NCBI RefSeq assembly: GCF_048282545.1
Contig: NZ_CP182485.1
Location: forward strand, 992,001 to 1,056,000
Reading direction: 5' to 3'
Origin: Opacimonas immobilis
GTDB taxonomy: Bacteria; Pseudomonadota; Gammaproteobacteria; Enterobacterales; Alteromonadaceae
Length of the DNA: 64,000 nt
In this document: piece by piece, positions 25,683 to 35,236 of the stretch
Position numbering within the stretch: position 1 is the first letter of the stretch
Layout of the letters: every line of letters starts with the position of its first letter
Made by a program: the position numbers and the translations under genes
Notes under the pieces: generated by a model
Databases searched by the model: none
What the model was told of the DNA's origin: nothing
Seen by the model: the letters and a program-made list of their open reading frames with translations, nothing else

Positions 25683-27964
25683 ACATGCTTACCACGCTGC
25701 AGCGTATTGTCCAAGAAGTGAATCGAATCCCAGAGATTGAACGGGCATTGCAGTATTTGGTGAGTACGATTAAAGCCACAATGCAAGTTGATTCTTGTTC
25801 TGTTTACCTTTCTAATTATGACGCACAACATCATGTTCTCACTGCAACGGATGGACTTTCTCCCGATGCGGTTGGTGCGGTCTGTATTGGTTTTTCTGAA
25901 GGATTGATAGGATTGGTAGGTCAGCGTGAAGAACCGCTAAATATCGACGATGCACATCATCATCCGCGGTTTAAACACTATCCTGAGGTAAAAGAAGAAA
26001 ACTACAATGCATTTTTGGGCGTCCCAATTATCCATCAACGTCGCGTATTGGGCATCTTGACCATGCAACAAGGTGAACAACGACGGTTTAGTGCAGATGA
26101 AGAAGCTTTTTTGGTGACTCTAGCAACGCAACTTGCATTAGCGATCGCCCACGCAAATACGTTTGGCGAGTTAATGTTCTCAGAGGCCAATGCAACGCCA
26201 ACAGTTGCGCAAGTGATCAATGGTGTACCTGGTTCGACAGGGCTTGGCCTTGGGCGTGGTTATGTACCGGTATTAAGCGCAGACATTGATAAAGTCATCC
26301 ATCGCAAAGCAAGTGATATCTCGGAGCAGATCGTTTTATACCGGCAAGCCGTTGAGGCGACTCGCACTGAGGTTGCACAACTATCATCGAATCTGGACGA
26401 TAGCTTACCAGAAGACGTCAAAGCAATATTTGTGTTGTATGACCAATTATTAGATGCCAATTCTCTTGGGCGCGAAGTTGAAGCACAAATTAAAGACGGC
26501 TGGGATGCTGCAACTGCTTTAAAACTGGTGATTCAAGATTATGCCGGTCGATTCAAAGCAATGGACGACCCATACATGCAAGAACGCGCAGTAGATATTG
26601 TGGATTTGTCTAATCGCATTCTCAAACACATTATGTTTGATGATACATATACTGCGATCCCACAGGACGATGTTATTGTGGTCGCTGAAGAACTCAGCCC
26701 GACGTTACTAGCGGAATTCCAGAAAGAACGCCTTAAAGGGATAATCACGATCCGTGGTTCACAAAACTCGCATGCGGCGATTTTAGCTCGTGCCATGGGT
26801 ATCCCAGCGGTGATGGGGGTAAGCTCTATTCTGCCCAATTTGTTACACAATAAAACCTTGTTTATCGATGGTTATGCAGGTTCTATAATCGTCAGCCCGT
26901 CTGAGGTGCAAGCCAAAGAATGCGCTTTATTAATAGCCGAAGAAGAATCATTGCACGAGCGCATTGATGCGCAAAAAGACCTGCCTACCGTCACAAAAGA
27001 TTCTCATCCAATGGATTTGTTTGTTAACGCAGGATTAGCGGCTGACCAAGAGCTAAAAGATAATCAAAACATTATGGGAGTCGGTCTATTTCGTACTGAA
27101 ATCCCTTTTATGATGCGCGAACGCTTCCCTTCAGAAGATGAGCAATTTGAGATTTACCGCGGAATTTTGCAGGCGCATCCTGAAAAACCCATCACTATGC
27201 GCACACTTGATGTCGGTGGCGACAAGCCGTTACCTTATTTTCCTATTGTCGAAGACAATCCATTTTTAGGCTGGCGAGGGATCCGCATGACGCTCGACCA
27301 GCCGGAGATATTTTTGGTACAAGCCAGGGCCATGATTCGGGCAAGTGAGGATCTCACCAATCTACAAATTTTACTGCCGATGGTGTCATCGCTTAATGAA
27401 GTGCGAGAGGCAAAACGTTTGTTACAACAGGCGTTTTATGAAGTGAAAGAAGAATCGAACAAAAATCGCACTACTTTGATGATGCCCAAACTCGGGGTAA
27501 TGCTAGAAGTCCCTGCGGCGGTACACATCATGGCACAGCTAGCTAAAGACGTGGACTTTTTCTCAGTGGGTACGAATGATTTAACCCAATATTTGTTGGC
27601 CGTTGATCGCAACAATCCACGGGTTTCTGCTTTGTATCAAAGTTATCATCCAGCCGTGTTGCAGGTGATGATGCACATTGCTGAGCAAGCTGAATTACTG
27701 AATAAGCCAGTGACCGTGTGCGGAGAATTAGCTGGCGATCCAGCTGGAGCGTTGTTGTTAATGGCAATGGGCTATACCAAACTCAGCATGAGTGCGTATA
27801 ATGTGCGCAAGATCAACTGGGTATTGCGCAGTATTCGCTTGTATTCAGCTCAGCACTTGTTAAGTGAAGTACTGAACTTGTCTGATCCGCACATCATCAA
27901 ATCCCATCTTGATGCCTATCTCGAATCACATCAACTGGGCGGCCTTGTGAGAGCCGGCAGTTAA
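25679..27964 (+). CDS. ptsP: PtsP, phosphoenolpyruvate-protein phosphotransferase EI-Ntr
   Basis: First enzyme of the nitrogen PTS: it autophosphorylates with PEP and passes phosphate to NPr. 761 residues: an N-terminal GAF domain (about 1-160, with FLGVPIIHQRRVLGIL), the linker and EI N-terminal region, the swivelling domain with phospho-His365 in SQNSHAAILARAMG, and the PEP-binding barrel with GVGLFRTEIPFM and VCGELAGDP. I start at the ATG at 25679, overlapping the rppH stop by 4 bp; the frame upstream is only rppH in another phase. Its tauE and lgt neighbours are common in this order. Confidence 0.96.
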   Translation: MNMLTTLQRIVQEVNRIPEIERALQYLVSTIKATMQVDSCSVYLSNYDAQHHVLTATDGLSPDAVGAVCIGFSEGLIGLVGQREEPLNIDDAHHHPRFKHYPEVKEENYNAFLGVPIIHQRRVLGILTMQQGEQRRFSADEEAFLVTLATQLALAIAHANTFGELMFSEANATPTVAQVINGVPGSTGLGLGRGYVPVLSADIDKVIHRKASDISEQIVLYRQAVEATRTEVAQLSSNLDDSLPEDVKAIFVLYDQLLDANSLGREVEAQIKDGWDAATALKLVIQDYAGRFKAMDDPYMQERAVDIVDLSNRILKHIMFDDTYTAIPQDDVIVVAEELSPTLLAEFQKERLKGIITIRGSQNSHAAILARAMGIPAVMGVSSILPNLLHNKTLFIDGYAGSIIVSPSEVQAKECALLIAEEESLHERIDAQKDLPTVTKDSHPMDLFVNAGLAADQELKDNQNIMGVGLFRTEIPFMMRERFPSEDEQFEIYRGILQAHPEKPITMRTLDVGGDKPLPYFPIVEDNPFLGWRGIRMTLDQPEIFLVQARAMIRASEDLTNLQILLPMVSSLNEVREAKRLLQQAFYEVKEESNKNRTTLMMPKLGVMLEVPAAVHIMAQLAKDVDFFSVGTNDLTQYLLAVDRNNPRVSALYQSYHPAVLQVMMHIAEQAELLNKPVTVCGELAGDPAGALLLMAMGYTKLSMSAYNVRKINWVLRSIRLYSAQHLLSEVLNLSDPHIIKSHLDAYLESHQLGGLVRAGS

Positions 27965-27987
27965 TACGGAGCTTTGTTTACTTTTTT

Positions 27988-28797
27988 ATGCCTGTTGAAA
28001 TCATTATATTATTGTTCTGTGTTGGGATTGGTTCGATCGTTGGTATCTTAGCCGGGATGTTGGGAATTGGTGGCGGTCTCATTATCGTGCCAGCGCTGAC
28101 TTATATGTTGAGTTATTTTTTGGGCTTATCGCCTTTCTTAACGATTACCATTGCTATTGCGACATCTTTATCGACCATTATTTTGACTGGATTGTCCTCT
28201 TCTCGTGCCCATTATGCTTTGGGTAACGTCAAGCGAGACATTGTATGGTATTGCGCGTTAGGCATTGCATTTGGTGCATCTTTTGGGGCACAAACGGCCA
28301 GTGTTTTAGACGGTAGAATACTTAAGGGGATTTTTGCGGGGTTGGTGATTCTGGTTGCTTTGCAGATGATTTTGGGTAAAAAATCCAGCTCTTCTGTGTC
28401 ATATACTCCGGTTATCCTCTTGGTAGTAGGCCTAATTGCCGGATTTTTATCAGCGTTAATGGGAATAGGCGGGGGGGCATTGCTTGTGCCCGCTCTAGTG
28501 TTATTTCGTGTTGAATTACGCCAAGCCATTGGTTGTGCCGCAGTATGCGGGTTGGTGATTGCGCTATTTGGAACAGTTAATTTTGTGTACACCGGTTGGT
28601 CGGTGCCGGAGTTGCCCCCGTATTCGTTAGGTTATGTATATTTGCCGGCGGCTTTGGGGATTGTCTTAAGTTCAGTCTTTACCGCACCTGTGGGCGCGCG
28701 TTGGGGGCAGGCAATGGATACGGTAAAGTTAAAACGATTTTTTGCCCTGTTTTTAGTCATTGTGAGTATTCGTATGCTTTACGACATAGGAGTGTAA
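27988..28797 (+). CDS. TauE/SafE-family membrane transporter
   Basis: The 269-residue integral membrane protein has two homologous halves, each with a glycine-rich loop (GMLGIGGGLIIVPAL and ALMGIGGGALLVPAL) and about eight hydrophobic helices, the hallmark of the TauE/SafE (DUF81) family. Members move sulfite, sulfoacetate or other organic anions out of or into the cell; no substrate can be read here. It starts 23 bp after ptsP, and its stop codon directly abuts the lgt start, so it is in the same operon. Confidence 0.9.
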   Translation: MPVEIIILLFCVGIGSIVGILAGMLGIGGGLIIVPALTYMLSYFLGLSPFLTITIAIATSLSTIILTGLSSSRAHYALGNVKRDIVWYCALGIAFGASFGAQTASVLDGRILKGIFAGLVILVALQMILGKKSSSSVSYTPVILLVVGLIAGFLSALMGIGGGALLVPALVLFRVELRQAIGCAAVCGLVIALFGTVNFVYTGWSVPELPPYSLGYVYLPAALGIVLSSVFTAPVGARWGQAMDTVKLKRFFALFLVIVSIRMLYDIGV

Positions 28798-29604
28798 ATG
28801 CAACCTGAGCAAAGTTATTGGGTATTTGAAGCTATTGATCCGGTGATATTTAGTATCGGCCCTTTGGCAGTGCGCTGGTATGGATTGATGTATTTAGTGG
28901 GTTTTGTGGCCGCTTACTATCTTGCCAAATCTCGAATGAAACGCATTGGCTGGAATGAAGACGATATTGGTGATCTGTTATTCTGGGGGTTCGTCGGTGT
29001 GGTCGCCGGAGGCCGAGTTGGCTATGTGTTGTTTTATCAGTTTTCATCTTTTTTGGCTGATCCGCTGTACCTTTTCAAGATCTGGACCGGTGGAATGTCC
29101 TTTCACGGTGGTTTAATCGGGGTACTGGTGGCTTTGTGGCTGTTTGCCCGCAAGAAGACGGTCTCGTTTCTCACCGTCGGGGATTTTGTTGCACCGATTG
29201 TTCCGCTTGGCTTAGCAGCCGGTCGAATTGGTAATTTTATCAACGGTGAATTGTGGGGACGAGTCACGGATGTGCCTTGGGCGATTGTTTTTCCTGCGGC
29301 AGGTCCTGAACCGCGTCATCCCTCTCAGTTGTATCAATTTGCCCTAGAAGGTCTTACTCTATTTGTGTTGATTTGGTTGTTCTCTCGTCAGCCTCGCCCG
29401 ACTGGTGCAGTGGGCGGACTGTTTCTTGCAGGTTATGGTGTATTCCGTTTCATCGTTGAATTTGCACGTCAACCGGATGCGCATTTAGGGTTGAACACGC
29501 TCGGACTGTCGCAAGGACAAATGCTCAGTATACCTATGATTTTGCTTGGTTTAGGCTTGATCGTGTATGCTTACAAATATAACAACAAAGAGGGCAAAGC
29601 ATGA
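28798..29604 (+). CDS. lgt: Lgt, prolipoprotein diacylglyceryl transferase
   Basis: Lgt attaches diacylglycerol to the lipobox cysteine of prolipoproteins in the inner membrane, the first step for the lipoproteins seen in this window. 268 residues, about seven helices. The conserved HGGLIG with the essential His (FHGGLIG near 103) and the Lgt signature GRIGNFINGELWGR are present, followed by HPSQLYQ. Its ATG follows the previous stop with no gap, and its own stop overlaps the thyA start (ATGA). Confidence 0.97.
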   Translation: MQPEQSYWVFEAIDPVIFSIGPLAVRWYGLMYLVGFVAAYYLAKSRMKRIGWNEDDIGDLLFWGFVGVVAGGRVGYVLFYQFSSFLADPLYLFKIWTGGMSFHGGLIGVLVALWLFARKKTVSFLTVGDFVAPIVPLGLAAGRIGNFINGELWGRVTDVPWAIVFPAAGPEPRHPSQLYQFALEGLTLFVLIWLFSRQPRPTGAVGGLFLAGYGVFRFIVEFARQPDAHLGLNTLGLSQGQMLSIPMILLGLGLIVYAYKYNNKEGKA

Positions 29605-30458
29605 TTTACCGCCAATACGAAGATTTGTGTCAACGCATCATTGATGAGGGTGAATGGGTCGCTAATGAACGCACCGGTAAGCGCTGTTTGACGCTAATTA
29701 ATGCTGATTTGGAATACGATGTTGAGAACAATGTGTTTCCTTTGTGTACGACGCGTAAAAGTTTCTATAAAGCGGCCATAGCAGAGCTTCTAGGGTATTT
29801 ACGCGGTTACGACAATGCCGCTGATTTTCGTGCCATTGGTTGTAATACCTGGAATGCCAACGCCAATGAAAATGCGTCTTGGCTGGCCAATCCTCATCGC
29901 AAAGGTGAGGACGATATGGGGCGTGTCTATGGCGTACAAGGGCGTCGTTGGCAAAAGCCGGACGGTTCAACCTTAGATCAACTACGCAAAATCGTCGATG
30001 ATTTATCTAATGGGGTGGACGATCGCGGTGAGATCCTAACCTTCTACAATCCGGGCGAATTTGAGATGGGCTGCTTGCGTCCGTGTATGCACACGCATCA
30101 TTTTTCATTACTCGGTGGTAAGCTGTATTTGAATAGCATGCAGCGCAGTGCGGATATTCCATTAGGTGTGAATTTTAATCAGGTGCAAGTGTATGTGTTG
30201 TTGGCGTTGATGGCGCAGATCACCGGTCACAAGCCGGGTAAGGCGTATCACAAAATAGTCAATGCTCACATCTATGAAGACCAACTCGAACTGATGCGTG
30301 ATGTACAGCTCAAACGTGAACCGTTTGCCGCGCCGAAGCTGTGGATCAACCCGGAAATCAAATCACTTGAAGACATTGAAACATGGGTGACGCGAGATGA
30401 CTTTAAAGTCGAAGGGTACGAATGTCATGAGCCAATCGCTTATCCGTTCGCAGTGTAG
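29601..30458 (+). CDS. thyA: ThyA, thymidylate synthase
   Basis: ThyA makes dTMP from dUMP and methylene-tetrahydrofolate. The 285-residue form is about 20 residues longer than E. coli ThyA, of the type seen in vibrios and relatives, with an insertion at NANENASWLANPHRKGEDD. The nucleophile is Cys162 in RPCMHTHHF. The dUMP-binding QRSADIPLGVNFN and the GHKPGKAYHKIVNAHIYEDQ region are intact. It starts inside the lgt stop codon (4-bp overlap). Behind it lies a 51-codon open fragment and then azoR on the other strand. Confidence 0.97.
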   Translation: MIYRQYEDLCQRIIDEGEWVANERTGKRCLTLINADLEYDVENNVFPLCTTRKSFYKAAIAELLGYLRGYDNAADFRAIGCNTWNANANENASWLANPHRKGEDDMGRVYGVQGRRWQKPDGSTLDQLRKIVDDLSNGVDDRGEILTFYNPGEFEMGCLRPCMHTHHFSLLGGKLYLNSMQRSADIPLGVNFNQVQVYVLLALMAQITGHKPGKAYHKIVNAHIYEDQLELMRDVQLKREPFAAPKLWINPEIKSLEDIETWVTRDDFKVEGYECHEPIAYPFAV

Positions 30459-30614
30459 TTGCGGTCAGCAAAAGGTCTCATTTCTAACCTCTATTTAATC
30501 AGTGATGCATTACCTCAACACTGTGCGCGTTTGGACGAGTTTGAAGGCGCATATCGGTTCTATGAATTGATGATGCGCCTGTGGGTCGAACGGCGTTTAG
30601 TTATGGAAGATTAA
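30459..30614 (+). pseudogene. possible remnant of a gamma-glutamylcyclotransferase-like gene
   Basis: Directly after the thyA stop the same strand is open for 51 codons. Its middle part, ISDALPQHCARLDEFEGAYR, resembles the 'LDxFEGxxYxR' C-terminal core of the AIG2/gamma-glutamylcyclotransferase fold. The N-terminal catalytic half (YGSLR) is absent, there is no ribosome site or ATG at the start, and the fragment ends at 30614, overlapping the azoR stop. I read it as the 3' end of a gene lost by deletion. The family match is from memory and only moderately sure. Confidence 0.4.
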
Positions 30615-31192
30615 ACCAATGCCTCTAACTCCGCTTTCGCTGCGTTCAAAACGGTCTCAGGCTCTTCCATGCCTAAACCTTCTGCATGCACAACATGCAC
30701 ATCGGTTAGCCCCAAGAAATTAAAGAAAGTGTGTAACCAAGGAGTCAAGGTGTCCATCGGTGTGCCTTTGTATTTGCCGCCGCTGGCAATGGCGATGATG
30801 ACTTTTTTGCCATCAAGCAACCCTTGTGGGCCCGTTTCGGTATAGCGAAAGGTCACGCCAGCACGCGCAATATGATCGACCCAAGCCTTGAAAGTCGAAG
30901 GCGCCCCAAAATTATACATTGGCATCCCAATCACTATGGTATCTGCCGCTTGCACTTCAGCAATCAAATCATCAGAAATTTGGGCTAATTCATTTTGTTC
31001 CGCAGTACGGGTTGAGGTATCGGTCATCCAAGCCCGCATCGCTTCGCTCGATAAAGAAGGTATTGCATTCGGGGTTAAATCACGTTTTGTAATAGCAACG
31101 CCACTTAACTTACTGACATAGTGCGCCGTTAATGCGCTAGAATTGCCGTTATCACCTTGAATTGATGCGTTGACCACAAATACTTGAGTCAT
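30611..31192 (-). CDS. azoR: AzoR, FMN-dependent NADH azoreductase
   Basis: A flavodoxin-fold quinone/azo reductase. The 193-residue protein has the FMN-phosphate loop in VVNASIQGDNGNSSALT, the isoalloxazine-binding MPMYNFGAPSTFKAW(VDH) and ASGGKYKGTP. Physiologically it probably detoxifies quinones by two-electron reduction. The start is the ATG at 31192, with GGAG seven bases upstream; an in-frame TTG at 31204 falls inside the ribosome site. It diverges from the pirin gene over 209 bp. A pirin-azoreductase pairing fits a quinone or electrophile response (inference). Confidence 0.92.
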   Translation of the reverse strand: MTQVFVVNASIQGDNGNSSALTAHYVSKLSGVAITKRDLTPNAIPSLSSEAMRAWMTDTSTRTAEQNELAQISDDLIAEVQAADTIVIGMPMYNFGAPSTFKAWVDHIARAGVTFRYTETGPQGLLDGKKVIIAIASGGKYKGTPMDTLTPWLHTFFNFLGLTDVHVVHAEGLGMEEPETVLNAAKAELEALV

Positions 31193-31401
31193 CTTGTTCT
31201 CCAAAAAATAGTTTAATCAGGGTAAGTGAGATAATCATAGTATTAAATTATTTAGAATAAAAATGATAAAAATAGCGCATAATGTTCGATTTTATAGAAT
31301 GAAAAAGATTCGAAAAAATAGATGGAAACATTGGGGTTTTTGCACTGGAAGTTACATCATATTGGGGTATAGTAAAAGGACGCAGCCAAGGAGAAGTTAA
31401 C

Positions 31402-32250
31402 ATGCCACGATTACTCAAAGCCAAACAACACGATATTGGTGGATTATACGTGAAACGCATTTTGCCCAATCCGGAGCAGAAGATGGTGGGGCCGTTTGTG
31501 TTTTTTGATCATATGGGCCCAGGTCAGTTTGCCCGTGGAGAAGGGATCAATGTTCGTCCGCACCCACACATCGGTTTGTCCACTTTGACGTATTTGTTTC
31601 GTGGCAGTATTTTGCATCGCGATTCGTTGGGAAATCATCTTGAAATTTATCCAGGTGACTTGAACTGGATGACCGCAGGGCGGGGTATTGTGCACTCTGA
31701 ACGTGAGACCTTGGAGGTCAAAGCCAGTGAGCATGATATCGATGGATTACAGTGCTGGATTGCATTACCACCAGAGAAAGCAGAGATCGCGCCAGATTTT
31801 GCGCATGTCAAAAAACATCAGCTGCCTCACTATATTCATGACGGCATTACACTTCGCTTGGTTGCGGGCGATGCCTATGGTATGTCCGCTCCGTTCAAAA
31901 CCCACTCCCCGCTGTTTTACGTGGATGCGTTGCTCGATGCTGGGAACCACATTGATAGGCCTCACTCACATCAAGAAACGGCTGTGTATGTGATCTATGG
32001 TGAGGTCGAAATTGGTAATGAAACTTATAACCAACACGATTTTGTGGTACTTGATAAAGATAAAACGATCACAGCAAATCAGCATTCACGCGTGATTATC
32101 TTAGGCGGTGAGCCTTTTGCTCAAAAACCACTGTTGGAATGGAATTTTGTGGCTTATAGCAATGAGCGTTTACAAAAGGCTAAAGAAGACTGGCGCGCTG
32201 GCAAATTCCCATCGATTCCGGGGGATGATCATGAATTCATTCCGTACTAA
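31402..32250 (+). CDS. Pirin-family cupin protein
   Basis: The 282-residue protein has the two cupin barrels of bacterial pirins. The N-terminal barrel carries the metal-binding HPHIGLSTLTYLF and GDLNWMTAGRGIVHSE, the usual three His and one Glu. The C-terminal barrel has RPHSHQETAVYVIYGEVEIG. Some bacterial pirins (YhiW/YhaK relatives) have quercetinase activity or bind pyruvate dehydrogenase. Which applies here cannot be told. AAGGAG is 8 nt before the ATG. It is convergent with the ampG-like gene. Confidence 0.92.
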   Translation: MPRLLKAKQHDIGGLYVKRILPNPEQKMVGPFVFFDHMGPGQFARGEGINVRPHPHIGLSTLTYLFRGSILHRDSLGNHLEIYPGDLNWMTAGRGIVHSERETLEVKASEHDIDGLQCWIALPPEKAEIAPDFAHVKKHQLPHYIHDGITLRLVAGDAYGMSAPFKTHSPLFYVDALLDAGNHIDRPHSHQETAVYVIYGEVEIGNETYNQHDFVVLDKDKTITANQHSRVIILGGEPFAQKPLLEWNFVAYSNERLQKAKEDWRAGKFPSIPGDDHEFIPY

Positions 32251-32278
32251 CGATGAGTGGCTTACTGAAAAATTTGCG

Positions 32279-33625
32279 CTAACGCCCTTCTAAGCGATGT
32301 ATTTCATGCCGGATTCGATACAAAAACCACAGACTTGGGATCACCATCACGGCCGTTAACACAAAAAACAGCGCCCAATTACCATCCAAGCCATCGACAA
32401 TAAGACCGCTGGACGAGGCCAAGAGAGTGCGACCAAATACCCCCAATGAGGCCATAAGTGCATATTGAGTCGCACTGAAGGCTTGGTTGCATAGCAAGGA
32501 TATAAACGCAACCAGCGCCACACTGCTCCATGCTGAGGTAAAGCCGTCCACAAATACCGTCGCAGCAAATAATGCCTGGTTAGGACCCACCATAGCCATA
32601 AGGGAGAACATCAAATTCGAACTGGCCATTGCAATCCCACCAATCATTAGCCCACGGTAAATGCCATATTTCATATTTACCGCACCACCAATCACGGCAA
32701 AAATGATCGTTACCCACCAGTTTAACAGTTTGGAGTACGTGCCAATCTCGGAATTGCTAAAGCCAATTTCTTTATAAAAGACAATGGACATTCTACCTAA
32801 GAACGCTTCTCCGATTTTGAATAAAAAGATGAACAACAAAATGGATAACGCCAAGCGCACCCCATTGCGAGTAAAAAACTCCTTAAACGGTTCAATGACC
32901 GTCACTGCAATCCAGGTAAAGTATTTGCTGTAAGCAGTGTGAGTGCCTACTTTATTTTGAAAGTCAGTTGTGGCTTGCGCTTGCGTGGCTTGTCGGTTGG
33001 TCTGCGGTTCTGATACCCACCACACTGTGATGGATAACAACAACATGACCGCAGCCATCGCCCAATACAATGTGTGCCACTCGAACACTGGCAAATCTAT
33101 TAGAAAAAACGGCAATGCCCCCAGCCCACCATAGCCAGTCCACCACCCAGCAGTAGCCATCGCGGACGCGCCGGACAAGGCTTCTTTTTCATGTCGCGCA
33201 ATACTGTCTACGCGAAACGCATCAATCGCAATGTCTTGTGTGGCTGAAGCTACCGCGATGCCCACCCCAAACAGTGCCACAAAATACAAATCCGACGTGA
33301 TATTTAACGTACCCATCATCACACACAATACGATGATGCAACATTGCGTAAGAAGGATCCAACTGCGCCGTTGCCCTAGGCGCCCTAGCAGTGGTAAGCG
33401 TACCCGGTCTAATAAAGGCGACCACAAAAAATTGATGGAGTAGGCCACAAAAATTGACCCGAATAAACCAATGGCAGAACGACTCAGTCCTGCCTCTTGC
33501 AGCCAAGCGGTCATCGCGGAGCCAATTAACACCCATGGGAACCCACTGGCCATGCCCAAGCAGAAAATGGCAAGCAGCCGTTTATCGCGATAATAAGAAA
33601 AGCTTCGAGTGAGAGTGGCGAGCAA
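32279..33625 (-). CDS. ampG: AmpG-like muropeptide permease (MFS)
   Basis: The 448-residue membrane protein has about 12-14 helices. The N-terminal AmpG signature is clear: GMASGFPWVLIGSAMTAWL, EAGLSRSAIGLFG, FLWSPLLDRVRLP and LGQRRSWIL, then ATQDIAIDAFRVD. AmpG imports GlcNAc-anhMurNAc peptides released by lytic transglycosylases, feeding recycling and, where present, beta-lactamase induction. The start appears to be TTG at 33625, with GGA 7 nt upstream; the next in-frame ATG is inside the first helix. A near-perfect palindrome (33681-33697) lies ~56 bp upstream. It is not next to murQ, as usual for ampG. Confidence 0.85.
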   Translation of the reverse strand: MLATLTRSFSYYRDKRLLAIFCLGMASGFPWVLIGSAMTAWLQEAGLSRSAIGLFGSIFVAYSINFLWSPLLDRVRLPLLGRLGQRRSWILLTQCCIIVLCVMMGTLNITSDLYFVALFGVGIAVASATQDIAIDAFRVDSIARHEKEALSGASAMATAGWWTGYGGLGALPFFLIDLPVFEWHTLYWAMAAVMLLLSITVWWVSEPQTNRQATQAQATTDFQNKVGTHTAYSKYFTWIAVTVIEPFKEFFTRNGVRLALSILLFIFLFKIGEAFLGRMSIVFYKEIGFSNSEIGTYSKLLNWWVTIIFAVIGGAVNMKYGIYRGLMIGGIAMASSNLMFSLMAMVGPNQALFAATVFVDGFTSAWSSVALVAFISLLCNQAFSATQYALMASLGVFGRTLLASSSGLIVDGLDGNWALFFVLTAVMVIPSLWFLYRIRHEIHRLEGR

Positions 33626-33680
33626 GATACGTCCGATGGATTTTTTGTTTTATTGTAAGTGAGCGCGCCAACAAAAGAAA

Positions 33681-33697
33681 GGGCTAAGGCCTAACCC
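33681..33697. repeat. near-perfect palindrome upstream of ampG
   Basis: GGGCTAAGGCCTAACCC reads the same on both strands except for one mismatched pair. It is in the 176-bp gap between ampG and cysG, where an ampG operator would be expected. No known regulator consensus recognised. Confidence 0.35.
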
Positions 33698-33801
33698 CTA
33701 TCCAGTCGAACGGACACGATCCATGATGTAGCAAAAAACCTTTGATTTCTTTTTGCAAATACTTTGCTTGTTTGCGGATGCTTAAATACTGGCTGATTAA
33801 A

Positions 33802-35205
33802 TTACATTGGGTCAGATAAACTTGGTTGGTACCAATTGAGTTCTTCACGCAAGGAGACGACCGTCCCAACAATAATCAATGCAGGTGGCTTGACCTCTGC
33901 GGCTTCGACTTTGGCTTTGATATCAGTAAGTGTACCGGTGACAACATGTTGGTGCGCAAGGGTAGCGCTTGCGACAATGGCGATGGGCATATCTTTGGGC
34001 ATACCGTGAGCAATGAGTTCTCGGCAAATGATATCAAGCCCGGTCATACCCATATAAAATACCAAGGTTTGATTGGTGTTGACGAGCGCTGGCCAATCAA
34101 GATTGATACTGTCGTCACGCAAATGTCCGGTGGCAAACGTCACTGATTGCGCATGATCACGGTGGGTAAGGGGGATCCCGCTATACGCTGAGGCACCAGA
34201 CGCAGCGGTGATCGCAGGGACCACTTGAAAGGCTACCCCTTGCTCGACCAAGGTCTGTAGTTCCTCGCCACCACGACCAAAGATAAACGGATCGCCGCCT
34301 TTGAGACGAACGACTCGATTCCCCAATTTGGCTTGGTCAACTAATAACTGATTAATCTCTTCTTGTGGAATGGTGTGCTTAGATTTGGCTTTGCCAACAT
34401 AGATCTTTTCAGCGTCGCGTCGAACCAGTTCAACAATCGCTGGTGAGACAAGCCTGTCATAGACGACCACATCGGCTTTTTGCATCAAACGCAGGGCGCG
34501 AAATGTCAATAAATCCGGATCACCCGGCCCAGCTCCGACAAGATAAACTTCCCCTTGAGCTTTTTCGCCTTTGGCGAATGCATCTAACGCTACAGCAAAA
34601 TCGGCTTCTGCCTTGGAATCATTGCCTTGTAAAACATCTTCGGCAATCTGTCCATCGAGTACGTCTTCCCAAAAATATCGGCGCTGGGTCACACTGCTCA
34701 GAGATTGCTTAACCGAATCGCGAAATTTCTCACTGAAGGTACCTAATCGAGCAAAATTGACAGGAATCAACGATTCGAGTTTTTGGCGCATGTAGCGCAA
34801 AACCACAGGAGCTACACCACCACTTGACATGGCTATGATCAAGGGTGAGCGATCAACTATTGAAGGGGTAATGAATTCACATAATGGGGTATTATCAACA
34901 ACATTCACAAGTTGATTACGTTCGGTCGCTAGACGATGAATCTCCCGATTCGTGTCTTCACTGTCAGTGGCCACAAACACAATATTTTTGTCATTCAGAT
35001 CATCTTCGACAAACTTTCTCTGTGCTAATTGCAAATTGTGTTGCGTGGCAAGGTTTTTGACCGTATCGCACACCCAAGGGGCGACGATGGTAATATTGGA
35101 GGTACTTTTGAGGATGAGTTCTAGTTTGCGAGCGCCCACTTCTCCTGCACCCACAATCAACACCTTGAGGCTACTGCCTTTCAAAAATACCGGAAAATAC
35201 TCCAT
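33802..35205 (-). CDS. cysG: CysG, siroheme synthase (methyltransferase / dehydrogenase / ferrochelatase)
   Basis: The trifunctional enzyme turns uroporphyrinogen III into siroheme for sulfite and nitrite reductases. The N-terminal CysG-B part (1-~210) has the NAD loop VGAGEVGARK, DRSPLIIAMSSGG and the dimerisation helices. The C-terminal CysG-A methyltransferase has VYLVGAGPGDPDLLT, RLKGGDPFIFGRGGEE, SAYSGIPLTHRDHAQ and ALIIVG. 467 residues from the second of two adjacent ATGs (35205): this gives AGGAG a 6-nt spacing and the family N-terminus MEYFPVF. It lies 31 bp behind deaD. Confidence 0.96.
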   Translation of the reverse strand: MEYFPVFLKGSSLKVLIVGAGEVGARKLELILKSTSNITIVAPWVCDTVKNLATQHNLQLAQRKFVEDDLNDKNIVFVATDSEDTNREIHRLATERNQLVNVVDNTPLCEFITPSIVDRSPLIIAMSSGGVAPVVLRYMRQKLESLIPVNFARLGTFSEKFRDSVKQSLSSVTQRRYFWEDVLDGQIAEDVLQGNDSKAEADFAVALDAFAKGEKAQGEVYLVGAGPGDPDLLTFRALRLMQKADVVVYDRLVSPAIVELVRRDAEKIYVGKAKSKHTIPQEEINQLLVDQAKLGNRVVRLKGGDPFIFGRGGEELQTLVEQGVAFQVVPAITAASGASAYSGIPLTHRDHAQSVTFATGHLRDDSINLDWPALVNTNQTLVFYMGMTGLDIICRELIAHGMPKDMPIAIVASATLAHQHVVTGTLTDIKAKVEAAEVKPPALIIVGTVVSLREELNWYQPSLSDPM

Positions 35206-35236
35206 CATCTACTCCTAACCGTTTCTTACATGATGA

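Noticed and set aside
33684..33872. 62-codon minus-strand frame in the cysG/ampG gap
   Set aside because: It overlaps the cysG 3' end out of phase, has no ribosome site, and the gap looks like regulatory sequence.
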